Source: Gavia stellata (Eukaryota > Chordata > Aves > Gaviiformes > Gaviidae). Taken from it: a stretch of 64,000 nt of DNA. Both the position numbers and the translations under genes were made by a program. The stretch lies in NCBI RefSeq assembly GCF_030936135.1, contig NC_082597.1:41397095-41461094 (forward strand), read 5' to 3'. This document shows, piece by piece, positions 34,603 through 46,300 of the stretch. A model generated the notes under the pieces. It worked only from the letters and a program-made list of their open reading frames with translations. It searched no databases and was not told where the DNA came from. Position 1 is the stretch's first letter. The number at the start of each line of letters is the position of its first letter.

Positions 34603-35422
34603 TGGCCCTGGAAGAGAAGCGGGAGAAGCGGCCGCCCGTCACCCCCATGATGATCGAAGAGGAGGCCGCCCTGCGGAACGGCAGCCGGGGGCTGTCGCCG
34701 GGCCCCTGGGCCGAGGCGGCGGGGCCGAGACCCCGCACCACGGAGCGGCACATCGCCGTGCACAAGCGCCTGGTACTGGGCTTCGCCGTCTCCATCCTGG
34801 CGCTGCTGGCGGTGACCATGATCGCCGTGCTGCTCAGCGTCCGCTTCGAGGAGTGCGGCGCCGCCGCCGACGGCCCGCCGCGGGCCGGCGGCAACGGGAG
34901 CCTCTCGGGGGCGGCCCGGCAGCCCCCCGGTGCGGGGCAGCCCCCCGGCCGGCCGGAGGAGGAGGCGGCGCGGGGCGGGGAGGCGGCGGTGGAGGAAAAG
35001 GAGGAGGAGGAGGAGGAAGAGTGGCAGCGGCGGCGCGAGCTGCCGCCCTGGGCCCGGCCGCGGCTGCCGCGGCACCTGCGGCCGCTGCACTACAACCTGA
35101 TGCTGAGCGCCTTCATGGAGAACTTCACCTTCAGCGGGGAGGTGAACGTGCAGCTGGAGGTGCGCAACGCCAGCCGCTACATCGTGCTGCACGCCCACCG
35201 CATGCACATCGAGGCGGTCCGCGTGGCCGAGGACAGGCTGGCGGGCGGCGTGCGGGTGGCCCGCTCCTTCCTCTACCCCGAGACCCAGGTCTTCGTCGTC
35301 GTCCTGAACCGCAGCCTGGAGGTGCAGAAAAGTTACAACCTCAAGATCATCTACAACGCCCTCATCGAGAACGAGCTGCTGGGCTTCTTCCGCAGCTCCT
35401 ACGTCCTCCACGGCGAGAGAAG
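34602..35422 (+). CDS. TRHDE: TRHDE coding exon 1 (residues 1-273 plus two bases)
   Basis: First coding exon of the thyrotropin-releasing-hormone-degrading ectoenzyme, a type II membrane M1 metallopeptidase that removes pyroglutamate from TRH outside the cell. The ATG at 34602 is chosen for its strong context (G at -3 and +4), the in-frame stop upstream and an MAL start, as in mammals. Cytoplasmic tail 1-56 contains the conserved RPRTTERHIAVHKR (residues 43-56). A single membrane anchor follows at 57-80. The stalk at about 84-150 is Gly/Pro-rich with a Glu run at 134-140. The M1 N-terminal domain begins near LRPLHYNLML (159-168) and runs through NYLKIIYNALIEN-type sequence to LHGER. Sequons: N98, N174, N189, N236. 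The donor is AG|GTAGCG, so the exon ends after two bases of a codon. Reading into the intron meets TAG at once. The protein family is certain from near identity to mammalian TRHDE in the ectodomain. Confidence 0.95.
35001..35021 (+). repeat. TRHDE: GAG codon run encoding the TRHDE stalk Glu tract
   Basis: GAG x5, GAA, GAG code for Glu134-140, preceded by GAGGAAAAG (Glu-Glu-Lys). Purine-only repeats of this sort vary in length among individuals and species. It lies in the flexible stalk between the membrane and the peptidase, so length changes are probably tolerated. Confidence 0.85.
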
Positions 35423-35998
35423 GTAGCGGAGCGGCCGCGTCGCCTCAACTCAACTCGGGCCGAAGTTGGCGGCCGCCGCCCCTCCGCGCCAGCCGGCGCC
35501 GAACTTCGGGCGGGGCGGCGCTAGGACCCGGCGGGCCGCGGCGCCGCTAGGCGGGTGAGGCCGCGGTCGCCGCGCCGCCCGGCACCGGCGGTTCCGGGGC
35601 GCGCTGAGGGCGCGGGGCCCGGCCGGCTGTCGGGGGAGGGGGCTGTGGGGTGGGGAGCGGCGCGCGGGCGGGGCGGCCCCCCGCCCAACGGCCGCCAGGG
35701 CGGCGGGACGCCCGGCAGGTCGGTGAGCGCGGGCCGGGCCTCGCCTCCAGCAGCCGCCTGTCTCGCCGGGGTCCCCTCCGCCGTCCGACCGCTCCTGAGG
35801 GCTGGTGCTGGGGAGGCGGAGCTGCGGAGGCACTGGGCGGCTACGAGCCCCTCCCTGCTCCGCCCCACCGGCCGGGGTCGGGAGAGCGGCTGGAGGGTGG
35901 CAGAAGCTGAGGGGGTGTGTGGGAGCGAGCGGGGCGCGGGGGCAGGTCGGGCGCGGGGCAGGCCTGGGGGGCGGCTTGGGGCTGGGGCCGTGCGGGGG

Positions 35999-36022
35999 AC
36001 CGGGCCGGGCCGGGCCGGGCCG
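35999..36022 (+). repeat. CGGGC pentanucleotide repeat in intron 1
   Basis: Four to five copies of CGGGC within the CpG island, with further G-runs around 35925-36060. Potential quadruplex-forming DNA; too short to be more than a note. Confidence 0.8.
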
Positions 36023-39000
36023 TGGAGGGGTTAGCCGGGGCCGCCGCCAGGTGAGCGGAGGGCTCAGCCTCCGGCGAAGCGCGCCCCCCGCCTCGGGTGG
36101 GAAGGCTGCGGGCTCTGGCCGCCCGTCAGGAGATGCCCCTGTGCGGCTTGGAAACGGACGGGCGGTAAAGAGTGAACTTGCAAGGGTGGCAGGACTAAAA
36201 CATACCGCCCGCTGTGTCCCTGTCGGGGCAATCCCGGAACGGAGACTCCGTGTCTGTGTCCAGCTGCTGTGTGTCCTCGTGTGACAGGGCCTCGCCAGGT
36301 CACGAACAGCAGCGTGTAGGGGAGCGGAGCTTCTCTGCTGTTTTGTTTCCATTTCATTATTGGAAGAAAAAGGCGGGATGTGATTTCACATAACGTTGAA
36401 TACATTTATGCCACCTGCTGCAACTGAATCGCTGCAGATTTACACCCTGTGACATGGCAAACCTGGTCAGCTTTCAAGGTCTTCATGCAGAACAAGATTC
36501 GATCTTGTTCTGTATTTACTCTTGTTATTGTAGTCCTTAGGTCCCTATTGAGGCCCTTGTTATGGTAGGCAGGGTCACGATGGAGGCCCCCGTTCAGGCA
36601 GTTACAGAGGTGCTTTTTTTTTTAGGTGGTTTTCTCTTCTAACTACAATCAGGCTTTGTAATAGAAAAGAAAGATGGGATGGGCTTCCTGATAATTCTGG
36701 CAGGGTTTATCATTTTAGAATTAGTTGCTTTTTAAGCTGTCCTATCTTGAAACATCCGTGCAGTGACAGGTTCTCTTTTCCTGAATCTTACTGTTTTATG
36801 CTGTGAAGTGAAGAGTTTATAGTTGGAAGAATTGAGCAAAAAAAGTAAGTCGGACACAGAGAGAGTGCTCGCCAACTCAGTTAAATCAACAGCCCTTGTA
36901 TTAAAACATATTTTCGTTACTATGATTACTGACAATTTTAAACAGCCCGATGTTAGAACCGCAAGCACGATTGAAATTAAGTTTGTGTGATTTGTCATCG
37001 CAGTGGAATAAAACGGAAATTTGGAAAAGTATGGTTGCAGGAAAAGATGCGGATAAAATGCCATTCATCACTGAGGAGTGAATGACTGGGGTAATCGGGA
37101 GTTTATGCAGACCTGTATGGAAATGGGCAAATTGGAAGACAAAATACTGCTGGCAGCAGGGGGTATAATTCACCTTACAAACCCAAGAAATTATTTAAGC
37201 ATTTATTATTATTGTGTATTTAGACTTTGTATAGGAATAATTGAACTGTCAAATAGGTGTTGCAGTGACATTTCTCCAAAGTTACTTTATTACACTTCAG
37301 TACTGATGCCCCAGTTATGATTTTAACAATAAAAAAAGGCCTGTTTACTTTTTGAATCATCAAGCTAGCTTAAGAACTGGAGTGAAAGGCAATGGTAAAA
37401 TGTGTTTCCCAGTACTCTTTGTGTAACTTTTCAGATACAAGTTCCTTTGTTTTTAATACACTTGAATATAGTCATATTGGGTGAGATCCTTACCTTGTGT
37501 AAGGTAGCATTGTTATACTGAAATCAGTGGCATTTTTTCTTTATACCAGCTCATTTATATCTCTTTCAGTAAAAAGCTGTTTTTAAAACTGTAATTAGTG
37601 TGTGGTTATAGTTTCAGGTGTTTAATAGAAGGACTGTTTCTCCTTTTCAACTGCCACAGACTTAACGACTCACTGTAGTATGAAGTAAATAATACACATT
37701 TTAGACCAGGGAGCTTCTTTGTTCAGAGTGTGCTTTTGCAGTGTAGCAGTTTGCATTTTGATTAATAACCTATTTTTAATGTAATACATGTAACCATTTC
37801 TGGTCCTTAAACATGGATGGCTTCTACTATGATAGGTAGATAGGCTTCTCTCATGCTCTGAGAGACCTTGATGTTCCAGCAGGACTTCAGCTTTTTGACA
37901 TCTTTATATTCGATTAAAATACAGCAACATTGTTGGAGTAGCGGTTGCTATAAAAGGGTCTAAACCATGATTTTTCACTTTTGTTGTACATGAGGAGTGA
38001 ATAACTCTGGCTAACTGTGAGGCTTCACAAACATAGTAATGCCTTCACTTTATATTTTCTTCTTCATAAAGTTAGTTCATTTTCTGTGGTCTTCACAGGT
38101 GGAAGTCATAAATCAGCCTGAAATGTTGATAGCCACATAAAAGTATTTATTTTCTTACTGAAATCTTTGCTACTTTAATTGAAATGTGAAATGCAAGTGG
38201 TATGCTACAAATTTACTTTGCATTATGTGCCAGAATTTACTGGCAGTAATCAACAGACATTTAATACAGAGCTACTGTAGAGTACCATAAGAATATGCAC
38301 ACATAATTTAAATGAACAACAAACTTTGGCATAAATGAAAAGGAAAAAAAACTTTCCTACATCACTCAGACAAAACAAGCAGACATATTCTTTCATTTTA
38401 TAACAACTAAGATGTCAGCACAGATAGGTTGTTGAGGAAAAACATGTCTTCCTTTAATAGATGAGGTGGAATTAAAACTCCTGCAAATTACTGCCCTGGG
38501 TATGCTCAGAAGACAGGCTGCAAAGCTGTCATTCCCAGAAGTACAACTTTTTATGGTGATATTTTGGGGAATTGGAGATAAAAATGTCAGTGCCCAGAGA
38601 GGTGTGGAGAGAGATGGATGAAATACTCAGCCTGGTCTTCACTTTTGGTGCTATAGAAGTTTTGCTTGTTTTTTCCTCCTAACACAGAGAGAAATAGATA
38701 AACTCAGACTATGTTTTTGTTCGGTGGTGGGTTTTTTTTTAAAATGTGTAAGGGCTTAGTCTTTGGGAAGCATTTTTTAACTTTTTGTTTGTTTTGCTTT
38801 ATGGCACAACAAGCAAATCGATGTTTGATAGTGATGCACATGTTATAAATATCACTGTTATTGATAGTTGATGTATTTTTAGTATGAAATATTGACTGCC
38901 CAGTGTTTGTGCAGTTATGTGCATGCGGGTATATCTATCTATCTGTGAAAGTACAAAAGATGCAGAGTTTACCAGGTTTTATTAGTCTGGTGAAGAACTT

Positions 39001-41006
39001 GTTTCAATGGCCTAACACGTAACAAATATTAAAGAGTACTGATAGGATCTCCAAGAAGTGTGAGGGGGGAAAAAGCTTCTTTGTTTAGAGAGTGTCAGAA
39101 TATATACAGTAATCCCCAAGTATGCATTTACATGTGTGTCTGAGCTCATTAAAATTGTTAATTGCAGAGGGAAGTTCATAATTCTTGCTTTATTAATAAC
39201 AGGCCAGTACAGTTTTCCATGCTCACTTGAAGCTTCTGTTGATGTCTGTAGCTGTTTAGAGTGTGCCTAGAATGCAGAATCAGGTCCACTTGAAATACTT
39301 TGCATATAAATTAAGTTGCTTTGCTTCATTTAATTGGCTGATTTGGCTTTGTTGCACTAGTGCAAATCCACTGATAATATGGGGTTTTGTTGGATTGACA
39401 CTGGAATACCTGGCACCAACTTTTTACCTTACATTTTGCAACTTTATGCAGAATTATGATTTTAGTTATCCATGTTTTATAAAGAAACAAGAAAAATGCG
39501 ATATGATGCATTCCTTCAATAATTACTAGCTAAATAAGGCTTTTTATTTTAGAAAAAAGACCAATGGTAACTGCTTCAGTGGTGGAAAAAATTTTCAAGT
39601 TTTAAAAAAATTAGCCTTATTTGAAAGAGGCGATAATTTCACCGGAAAACATATATCTAGTTCTCTCAGGCATGGATGCACTATAGCAAGATAAAATTGT
39701 AACATTTGCGGAAGTTTATTTCTTCATTGTTTTTTACAAAATAATGCTCCAAAATATGTGTAAAACCCAGAAGTTTTAGAAGAAGTTAATTAGATGCTTT
39801 ATTTACCTTATGGGCTACCTATTTTTTTCCTCCCTCAGCATTAGAGAGTATCATATTGCAGAATAATGCTTATGGACTGATAATAGGTACTACTATTTTC
39901 ATTATATCAAATCTATCCACCCATCCTCTTCCGTCAGAGGAATAACAGATGATTAGTCAGCCTCTAAAATTCTGATAAATGTTTACCTGGTATCTAAAAT
40001 TGCATGGTTATTTGTACTAATGGAACCTTGGAAAGTGAGACATGAATCAATACCACTCAAAAAGCCTACATATGTGCTACCTTTACAGTTACGTAGTTGG
40101 CTTATAGTAATTTTCTCATCCTGCATGCCTCCAGAAGACACTCTTATTGAATCCCATAATTCAACCTTTTAGGTGTAGCTTCTTGTTTCTGCAAAGAGAT
40201 CATTGCACGTGGGTTTTCTCCAAATGTGTAAATATAAGTATCTACCCAGAAAGGTTCCTATTCTCTATCTGGATTAAAATCTCTTTAGTTCCAGAGAAAA
40301 CAGTTACAGATTTTATTGTCAAACTAAAGCCTTCCCATTCTCTACAGTGGCATAATAAATGTCTTTTCCTCCTTCACAGATCTTTTCATAATTTGACCCA
40401 TTAACTTAGAACATCGATTTGTTCCTGTAGAATACACCAGAAAAGAAAAGCACATGTAGAAGAGCAGTGAACTACTCTCTGCTTGTTTAACCGTTTCCTT
40501 ATATTTGTAATTTTGCAAAGCTGACAGAATGGTTTTTTGGACTTGCACAGTCACAGCAGTGCTGTATAGTAGTGTGTCTCAGACTTACATGCAACTGGTT
40601 GAGAAGTAATCAGCAGTGGAAAACAATGACCCTCTTGAGTGCACTATGTGACCGTAAGTTCTCATGCCCAAAGAAAGGCAAAGCGCCCTGTTGGTGTCTC
40701 AGGGCAAAGTGAGCTCCCTGAAGGCTGTTAAATCCTGGTTTGAACTGAGGACTGTGCTTACTTGTTTTACATCATATAACCAATATTGGCTAACTTTTTT
40801 TTTACATATTGATGAACAAAACTGTTGCTAGAACCTGAAGTTTGGTATGAGGCCAGGGATTATTTATTTAACAACAGTGTGGTGTCTGCAAATTTGTAGG
40901 AAATTTGTAGACCATTGCTTTCTATCACTTGCATTGCAGTACAGGTAATAAGAAATTGATAAAGCAGTGTTCAAACACTGTATACTTTGTACAGTTTTGG
41001 TCGTCG

Positions 41007-41018
41007 CCCCCCCCCCCC
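41007..41018. repeat. C12 homopolymer 103 bp upstream of exon 2
   Basis: Twelve uninterrupted C residues near the end of intron 1. Such runs are prone to length error in sequencing. They do not touch the acceptor, whose own pyrimidine tract is at about 41096-41118. Confidence 0.9.
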
Positions 41019-41120
41019 TTAAACCACAATAGTCAAGCAATGTCTTATTTGGTATGTCCATGAATCTAGTGCTGTGCACAGTTAGTAATTGCTTTGTTTT
41101 TTTGTTTGCTTCTTTTCTAG

Positions 41121-41394
41121 GTTTCTTAGTGTTACACAGTTTTCTCCTACTCATGCGAGAAAAGCCTTTCCTTGCTTTGATGAGCCCATCTACAAAGCCA
41201 CTTTCAAAATCAGCATCAGGCATCAAGCAACTTACTTATCTTTGTCGAACATGCCAGTTGAAACTTCTGTTTTTGAAGAAGATGGATGGGTCACAGATCA
41301 CTTTTCACAGACCCCTCTCATGTCCACATATTACCTAGCTTGGGCAGTGTGCAATTTTACATACCGGGAAACAGTCACCAAGAGTGGAGTAGTT
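41121..41394 (+). CDS. TRHDE: TRHDE coding exon 2 (residues 274-365)
   Basis: Acceptor TTTTCTAG|G; the first G completes the Arg codon begun in exon 1 (AG+G), giving HGERR then FLSVTQ, exactly as in mammalian TRHDE. The exon encodes 91 further residues in one open frame: the M1 N-terminal-domain signature [14 protein letters not shown] (about residues 283-296), the substrate-domain stretch [32 protein letters not shown], and a sequon NFT at N352. It ends SGVV followed by the donor GTAAGT, in phase 0. The catalytic GAMEN and HExxH-E motifs come from later exons, and I could not find exon 3 in the remaining 22.6 kb. Confidence 0.95.
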
Positions 41395-43092
41395 GTAAGT
41401 ATTTCTAATGTTGTATCAAATACATGTCGTTATTTTGAAAACCCTCATGTTTTGTAAGGGACCATAACATCAAGTACTTAAAGAATTTTCTTGATTAGTG
41501 CTCCTAAAATTTGCCAGGTTATTTAATGATAGCGTGTATTGTTTGGGACCTTTCCTGAAGGTTTGTCTAACATTTTTTGTTTGTCTGATGCTTTTTGTAA
41601 CTGGTTAGCTTGGTAGGTGTGGTTGTCTGATGAAATTTCAAGCTTTTAAATATGGCATTTCACTTCACTTCGATTTTCTTGGGAAGTTTTCTCTTGTTTT
41701 TCTTGTAGTGTTTTCAATACCAGTGCTTGTGGGACTATTTATTAAAAGAAAGTAGTAATACTGGCAGGGTTTCCAGTCTCCTTCCTTCAGTACTGACATG
41801 TCCCTTGGTGTGCTGTGTGCTAGCTCAGGAGGCCAATAAAGTAATTTCTATCTTGGAGCTCTTGCTCAGCAGCAGGACTTTACAACCTATCAGCTTCCTG
41901 TGGAGGTCCAGGTTGATGGAAGTACTAACTTTCTGAAGCTGCTGTTTCCAAATATGGCACGATTCCAGGAGTTATGCCATGGAAAAAAAAGGGAGAAAAT
42001 CCTTTATTTATGTCAGTTTTGGTTTTGTTTACAAATATGAAGCTTAGAACTGTATAACAAGCCAAAACATAGATGAGAAACGCTGTCAGCTTAATAGAAT
42101 ATTTCACAGCGCTGTCATCTTGAGTTTTCAGGTGAATATACAGAGAAACCCTTCCTTCTTAGTTACTGTGAATAACAAAACAGAGCTAGCTCTGGAAGCA
42201 GAGGGCTAGGCGGCAGTTTAAGCTGTGTGCCTGAGCAAAGGGGGTGTTTACCTTATACTTCTGCAAATGCTCTATGACTTTGTGCTGTAGCCTGGGGACA
42301 TGAGGAAGGACTGCAGGCCTCCCTTCCATGGCTGATCAGGTCAGGAAAGGTCTCCATAACCACTTTTAGCTAGCCTAAGCACTGAGCTGTTGTGGAGGGA
42401 GCTGATCGCACCTTCTCTTTGCCTTCCTTGTGCCAGCCTTCAGCTCTGTATAGCCGTATGATGTGGCTGAAAACTGACCTGAAAAAATAAATTAAAATTT
42501 TCAAAGTTTTCAACCAAATCAGTTCTCTGATCCAGTTTTTTGTGTGACTGCCAGAGCCCTAGTACAGATTCAAGGCTGCGCTGATGGAAGGTGGACCCAG
42601 GACAACCCTCTGCATTGGTATCCCTCATTTAGGCCATACTGAAGTGATCAGGAAATAAGTCTTGTTTTTGTCACTGTAACAGCTGGGTAGGACACTGGGG
42701 GCCTTTCACTGCTTTACAGCCCTTTCATACCATGGCCAGCAGACTATGACACTACCCTCTGGCCCTGTGAAAGGGGAGGAGGAAGTGGTTCTCTGAGGTG
42801 CTTTAATCTATGAGTGTAAGGATGTGGGAACTGCTGAGGCCATGCTTACAGTCCCAGTGGTTAGCTGCAATGGCTGAAAGCCTTTGGGTTTGTGGGTTTT
42901 TTTTTGTGTGGTCTCTTTTTTTGTCTAGGTTGTTTCTCTGTCAGTTCAGTGAATTGAGTTAATTTTGAAAAGGACCTCACAAGTCCCAAGGCAAAGAAAT
43001 AGCGAGGGAGAAGTGGGAAGAGAGTTAATTATCTGTACAAGAGGGATTGCCCTTGGGACAAGGAATTGGTTGCCTCTGGCTGTTATAATAGT
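41395..43092 (+). other. TRHDE: TRHDE intron 2, first segment
   Basis: Begins with a consensus donor GTAAGTATT. AT-rich with short open frames of no recognised content. Intron 2 continues to the window end (more than 22.6 kb). Confidence 0.8.
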
Positions 43093-43386
43093 CATAGAAT
43101 CATAGAATGGTTTAGGTTGGAGGGGACCTTAAAGATCATCTAGTTCCAACGCTGCTGCCATGGGCAGGGACACCTTCCACTAGACCAGGTTGCTCAAAGC
43201 CCCGTCCGTCCAACCTGGCCTTGAACACTTCCAGGGTTGAGGCATCCACAACTTCTCTGGGCAACCTGTTCCAGTGCCTCACCACCCTCATGGTGAAGAA
43301 TTTCTTCCTAATATCTAATCTAAATCTACCCTCTTTCAGTTTAAAACTGTTACCTCATCCTATCACTACTCTCCCTGATAAAGAGG
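43093..43386 (-). mobile_element. CR1 LINE 3' fragment, antisense
   Basis: Starts with two CATAGAAT octamers (43093-43108) and 'ggtttaggttggaggggacc', then the subfamily-specific 'gaccaggttgctcaaagccc', 'acttctctgggcaacctgtt', and 'aatttcttcctaatatctaa', ending near 'ctccctgataaagagg'. Antisense to TRHDE. It covers the CR1 3' UTR only; no coding blocks. Confidence 0.95.
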
Positions 43387-46300
43387 AGGTGTTTACTGGC
43401 CTAGTCGAACAGGGTGGGATATCAGGCCATTTCTTACTCTCTATCAACCAGTACCAAAACAGACTTCTATCCACGAAGGAGTTGATGATTTTCATTGTAA
43501 TGTAGTCCACCTGCTGAAGGATTTAGTCTTAAGCTAAGAATGGCCTGGTATTTTTCAGCTTTAGAAAACACTGGTTGGTTGAGGTTCTCCTTTAATAAGG
43601 TGGAAGTTCTTGGTGTATACTCCAGTAGGTAGGTCTTGTGTTCCTTGTGCTCTAATACAGTGTAATGCTTGCAAGTTTGTCCTACATAATACTAGCCTGT
43701 TACCCCACTTTGAAATGTCCTAGACTCATCTGAGAAACAGCTGCAAGCAGTTCAGCTTCCAACACTGGCATAAGCAAATGCATGAAACGTGGGGGATGGA
43801 CCTCGGGACCATCAGTTTGAAAGATATGACCGACATCCTTTTTGACACATTTTCTTGTAGTGTTATTCAGAGCTTGTATCCTGCAGACTTTTGCTGCTTG
43901 AGTATGTTTGATACATTGAAGACAGAGGCACACTCATGTCTTATAGACAATAATTGATGACTTCCTGCTGTTCTCATATTTGGCAAAACTGTTCTCAAAA
44001 CTTTAGGTTTAACAGGAATCCAGAGAGAACATCCAAGTATTAATTTGTTAGGAATTTGTGGCTACTAGGGCCTGATAGTTATGCTTGAGTCTGTTGGCTC
44101 AGTGCATATAGGATATACAAATATATGCTCCACCAGCTTGACAGTACCATTGTACAGGACTTTGCCAACAATTATGCAAATCGGTGGATAATCTTCGCAA
44201 AGACTTGAAGACCAAAAGCCTATATAGGTTGAGATAGTATCTTATCCAATAAAATTGTTCGGTTAGTCTAGAGTTTTAGCTCTTGTTTTTTACAGTACCC
44301 TTATCACAGAGGTATGTTAATGCCCAGGAATACCAAGATAGTTTACATTGAGTTATTGGTTTAATATATTTTGCTATTTTTCAGTCCATTTATGATCTGA
44401 TCATCTTTCATTGTTGTTCAGTTTCTTTGAAAGAGTATCTTCTAAGGTGTGAACTCAAGCAAACACTTCAGAGCTGTGTTCATTCAGATGAATTGCTGAG
44501 GTAATCTATCTTTTTAGTCTTTCGTATTGCAATACCAGGAGTTCATGGACACTACTGGGTGAATTTGAAATTACCTGAAACTGGGCACATGGAATTCTAA
44601 ACTTCTTGGTTTCCTCTGAAGCCCCTTTTTCAGTAAAATTTAGTGCTCCCATATCCATGGCAATGAATGTAAACGTGTGATAAAAGTAAGTTTGCTTCTA
44701 AAAATGAATGAATGAATGTTCAGGAAAATTAACTGAACCCCCATGTTGAAGCATTTGCATGGGCAATTTCTTGCATTAGGGAATCTTATTTCAATTAATG
44801 CAATGTATATTGTATTTATTTTGTAGACATATAGTAGACGCCTAAAAGACTTCAGCTTGCATGTACTTTTGCTTGTGTTTTGGCACTTTCTTGAACCTGG
44901 TTTTGGTTCACAAAGCAATTTTTTGTGTGTGTGTGGGCTAAGGGGTAGGGAAGTGTCCTTTCAAATTTTGACAGCTTGCTAATGATTAAAATCTCACCTC
45001 TCTTCCAGCTGATCAGTCTTACTAAACTGGTGTGGTCAAGGGTGGATAAACTCCCTGAGGAATAAAAGAAACAGTGAGATTAAATGCAGGTTTGTTCCTC
45101 AAAAATGGTTAAATGTTAGCTGTTCAGTTTTTCTCAAAGAATGACATATGTTAAAATTAATTTTGAGTTCAAAGCATGAGATTCAAATACAAATCAAGTT
45201 ATAAATAGAAACTGACTTTTGGAAAGCTTAGGTAGCCAATCAAAATAGTAATTTTGATATGTCCTGTATAGTTCTTGCAGACATTAAGATGTTCTATATT
45301 TCATACACTAAAATTAATTTGGAAAGGGGAATTAAGACAAGCAGTGCTTTTCCAGGAGCATAGATCAGTGGATGTGAATCATTAGCATAACTCTTCTGCC
45401 CATATGGGTCTGACCAGAATCCCTTCCAGAGTGAGTAATTTAAAAGCAGAGTTGACTTCTTATATGCATTACAGACGTTGTTCAGATTCATCTGGGATTA
45501 CAGGAAATCACTGCAACTGCCTTTGCCTTTGAGCAGGGGCTTGATTCCTGTGGAAAGGACCGTGGTGCAGTCATCTATGCTGCTGCGGATTAGGGAGCAG
45601 TATAGTTCTACCAGGGTGCTGCCTGAGGAAATGCTGTATTGAGGGAGGAGGGATGCCATTACAAGCAGCCTTAGCTGATCTTTGTATGGCTTTAGCAGTT
45701 GTGCCAGCTGTAGTTGGTGAAATTCATGGGATCTGTGTACTGTCATCTTTGCACAGTACAGTAGTCCAGAAAACTCCACTTACCTTCACATGCTTGCTTG
45801 CTTCTACTCCTATGTTGTGTTTCCTAATCATACCTCTTATGTATGTTCTTTGTCAGTAATTCTTGAAAGCAGAATAGTGCTGGCTGGGTTGTAATGTCTG
45901 TCACATCACCTCTGTGTCTCTCCTTCATTGTTGTCTTTATCTGTGCTTTCAATCCACCAGGCCTTTTCCTACTATTGTTACTTTATTTTTCCCCTGTCTG
46001 GATTTAGTTTTACTGTACTTCATGTTTAGCTGTACTTCTGTTCTCCAAACCCTCTGTTTCTCATTCCTTTGTCAGATGGACATGGAAACTCACCATATTC
46101 TGCATGCCTTCTCACTGTCCCATAAGTTATTTTAATTCCTTTTTTTTTTTCTTCTTATTCTCTCTCTTTTCAGTTAGTGGAAGGAGTGAGTGCTCAGGGG
46201 CAAAGCAGAGTATATCAGTGGAGATGAATGCATTGCCGGAAAGAGATTTTTCAGGGAGATTCATTGTCTACCATTCTTCTCTTTTGCGGTGGATGGGGTG

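Larger units (their letters stand above)
33480..36330. promoter_or_regulatory. TRHDE: CpG island over the TRHDE promoter, exon 1 and start of intron 1
   Basis: The base composition changes sharply: CpG dinucleotides are dense from about 33630 to about 36060 and thin out by 36330, against strongly CpG-depleted flanks. The island covers the presumed core promoter, the leader, the whole of coding exon 1 and about 0.9 kb of intron 1. Such islands mark promoters that are unmethylated in the germ line. The GC skew opens long spurious reading frames on both strands. Confidence 0.9.
35423..41120 (+). other. TRHDE: TRHDE intron 1 (5698 bp)
   Basis: Starts GTAGCG and ends in a pyrimidine-rich tract with TTCTTTTCTAG. 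The first ~0.9 kb is CpG island; the rest is AT-rich. No CR1 or LTR is recognised, which is unusual next to the repeat content of the flanks but not remarkable for a short intron. The minus-strand open frames at 35450-36352 are GC-rich artefacts. No exon or RNA gene is evident between 36340 and 41000. Confidence 0.85.

Noticed and set aside
33915..35411. 498-codon open frame on the minus strand across TRHDE exon 1
   Set aside because: Stop codons are rare in such GC-rich DNA. The peptide is low-complexity Pro/Arg/Gly/Ala without domains and mirrors the coding codons of TRHDE.
34283..35524. 413-codon + strand frame overlapping TRHDE exon 1
   Set aside because: An off-frame reading of the same GC-rich exon. 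It runs through the splice donor and shows no domain, whereas the other frame matches TRHDE.
35450..36352. 300-codon minus-strand frame in intron 1
   Set aside because: Pro/Arg/Ala-rich low complexity in the CpG island, with no recognised motif or splice evidence. A divergent non-coding transcript is possible but unsupported by sequence alone.
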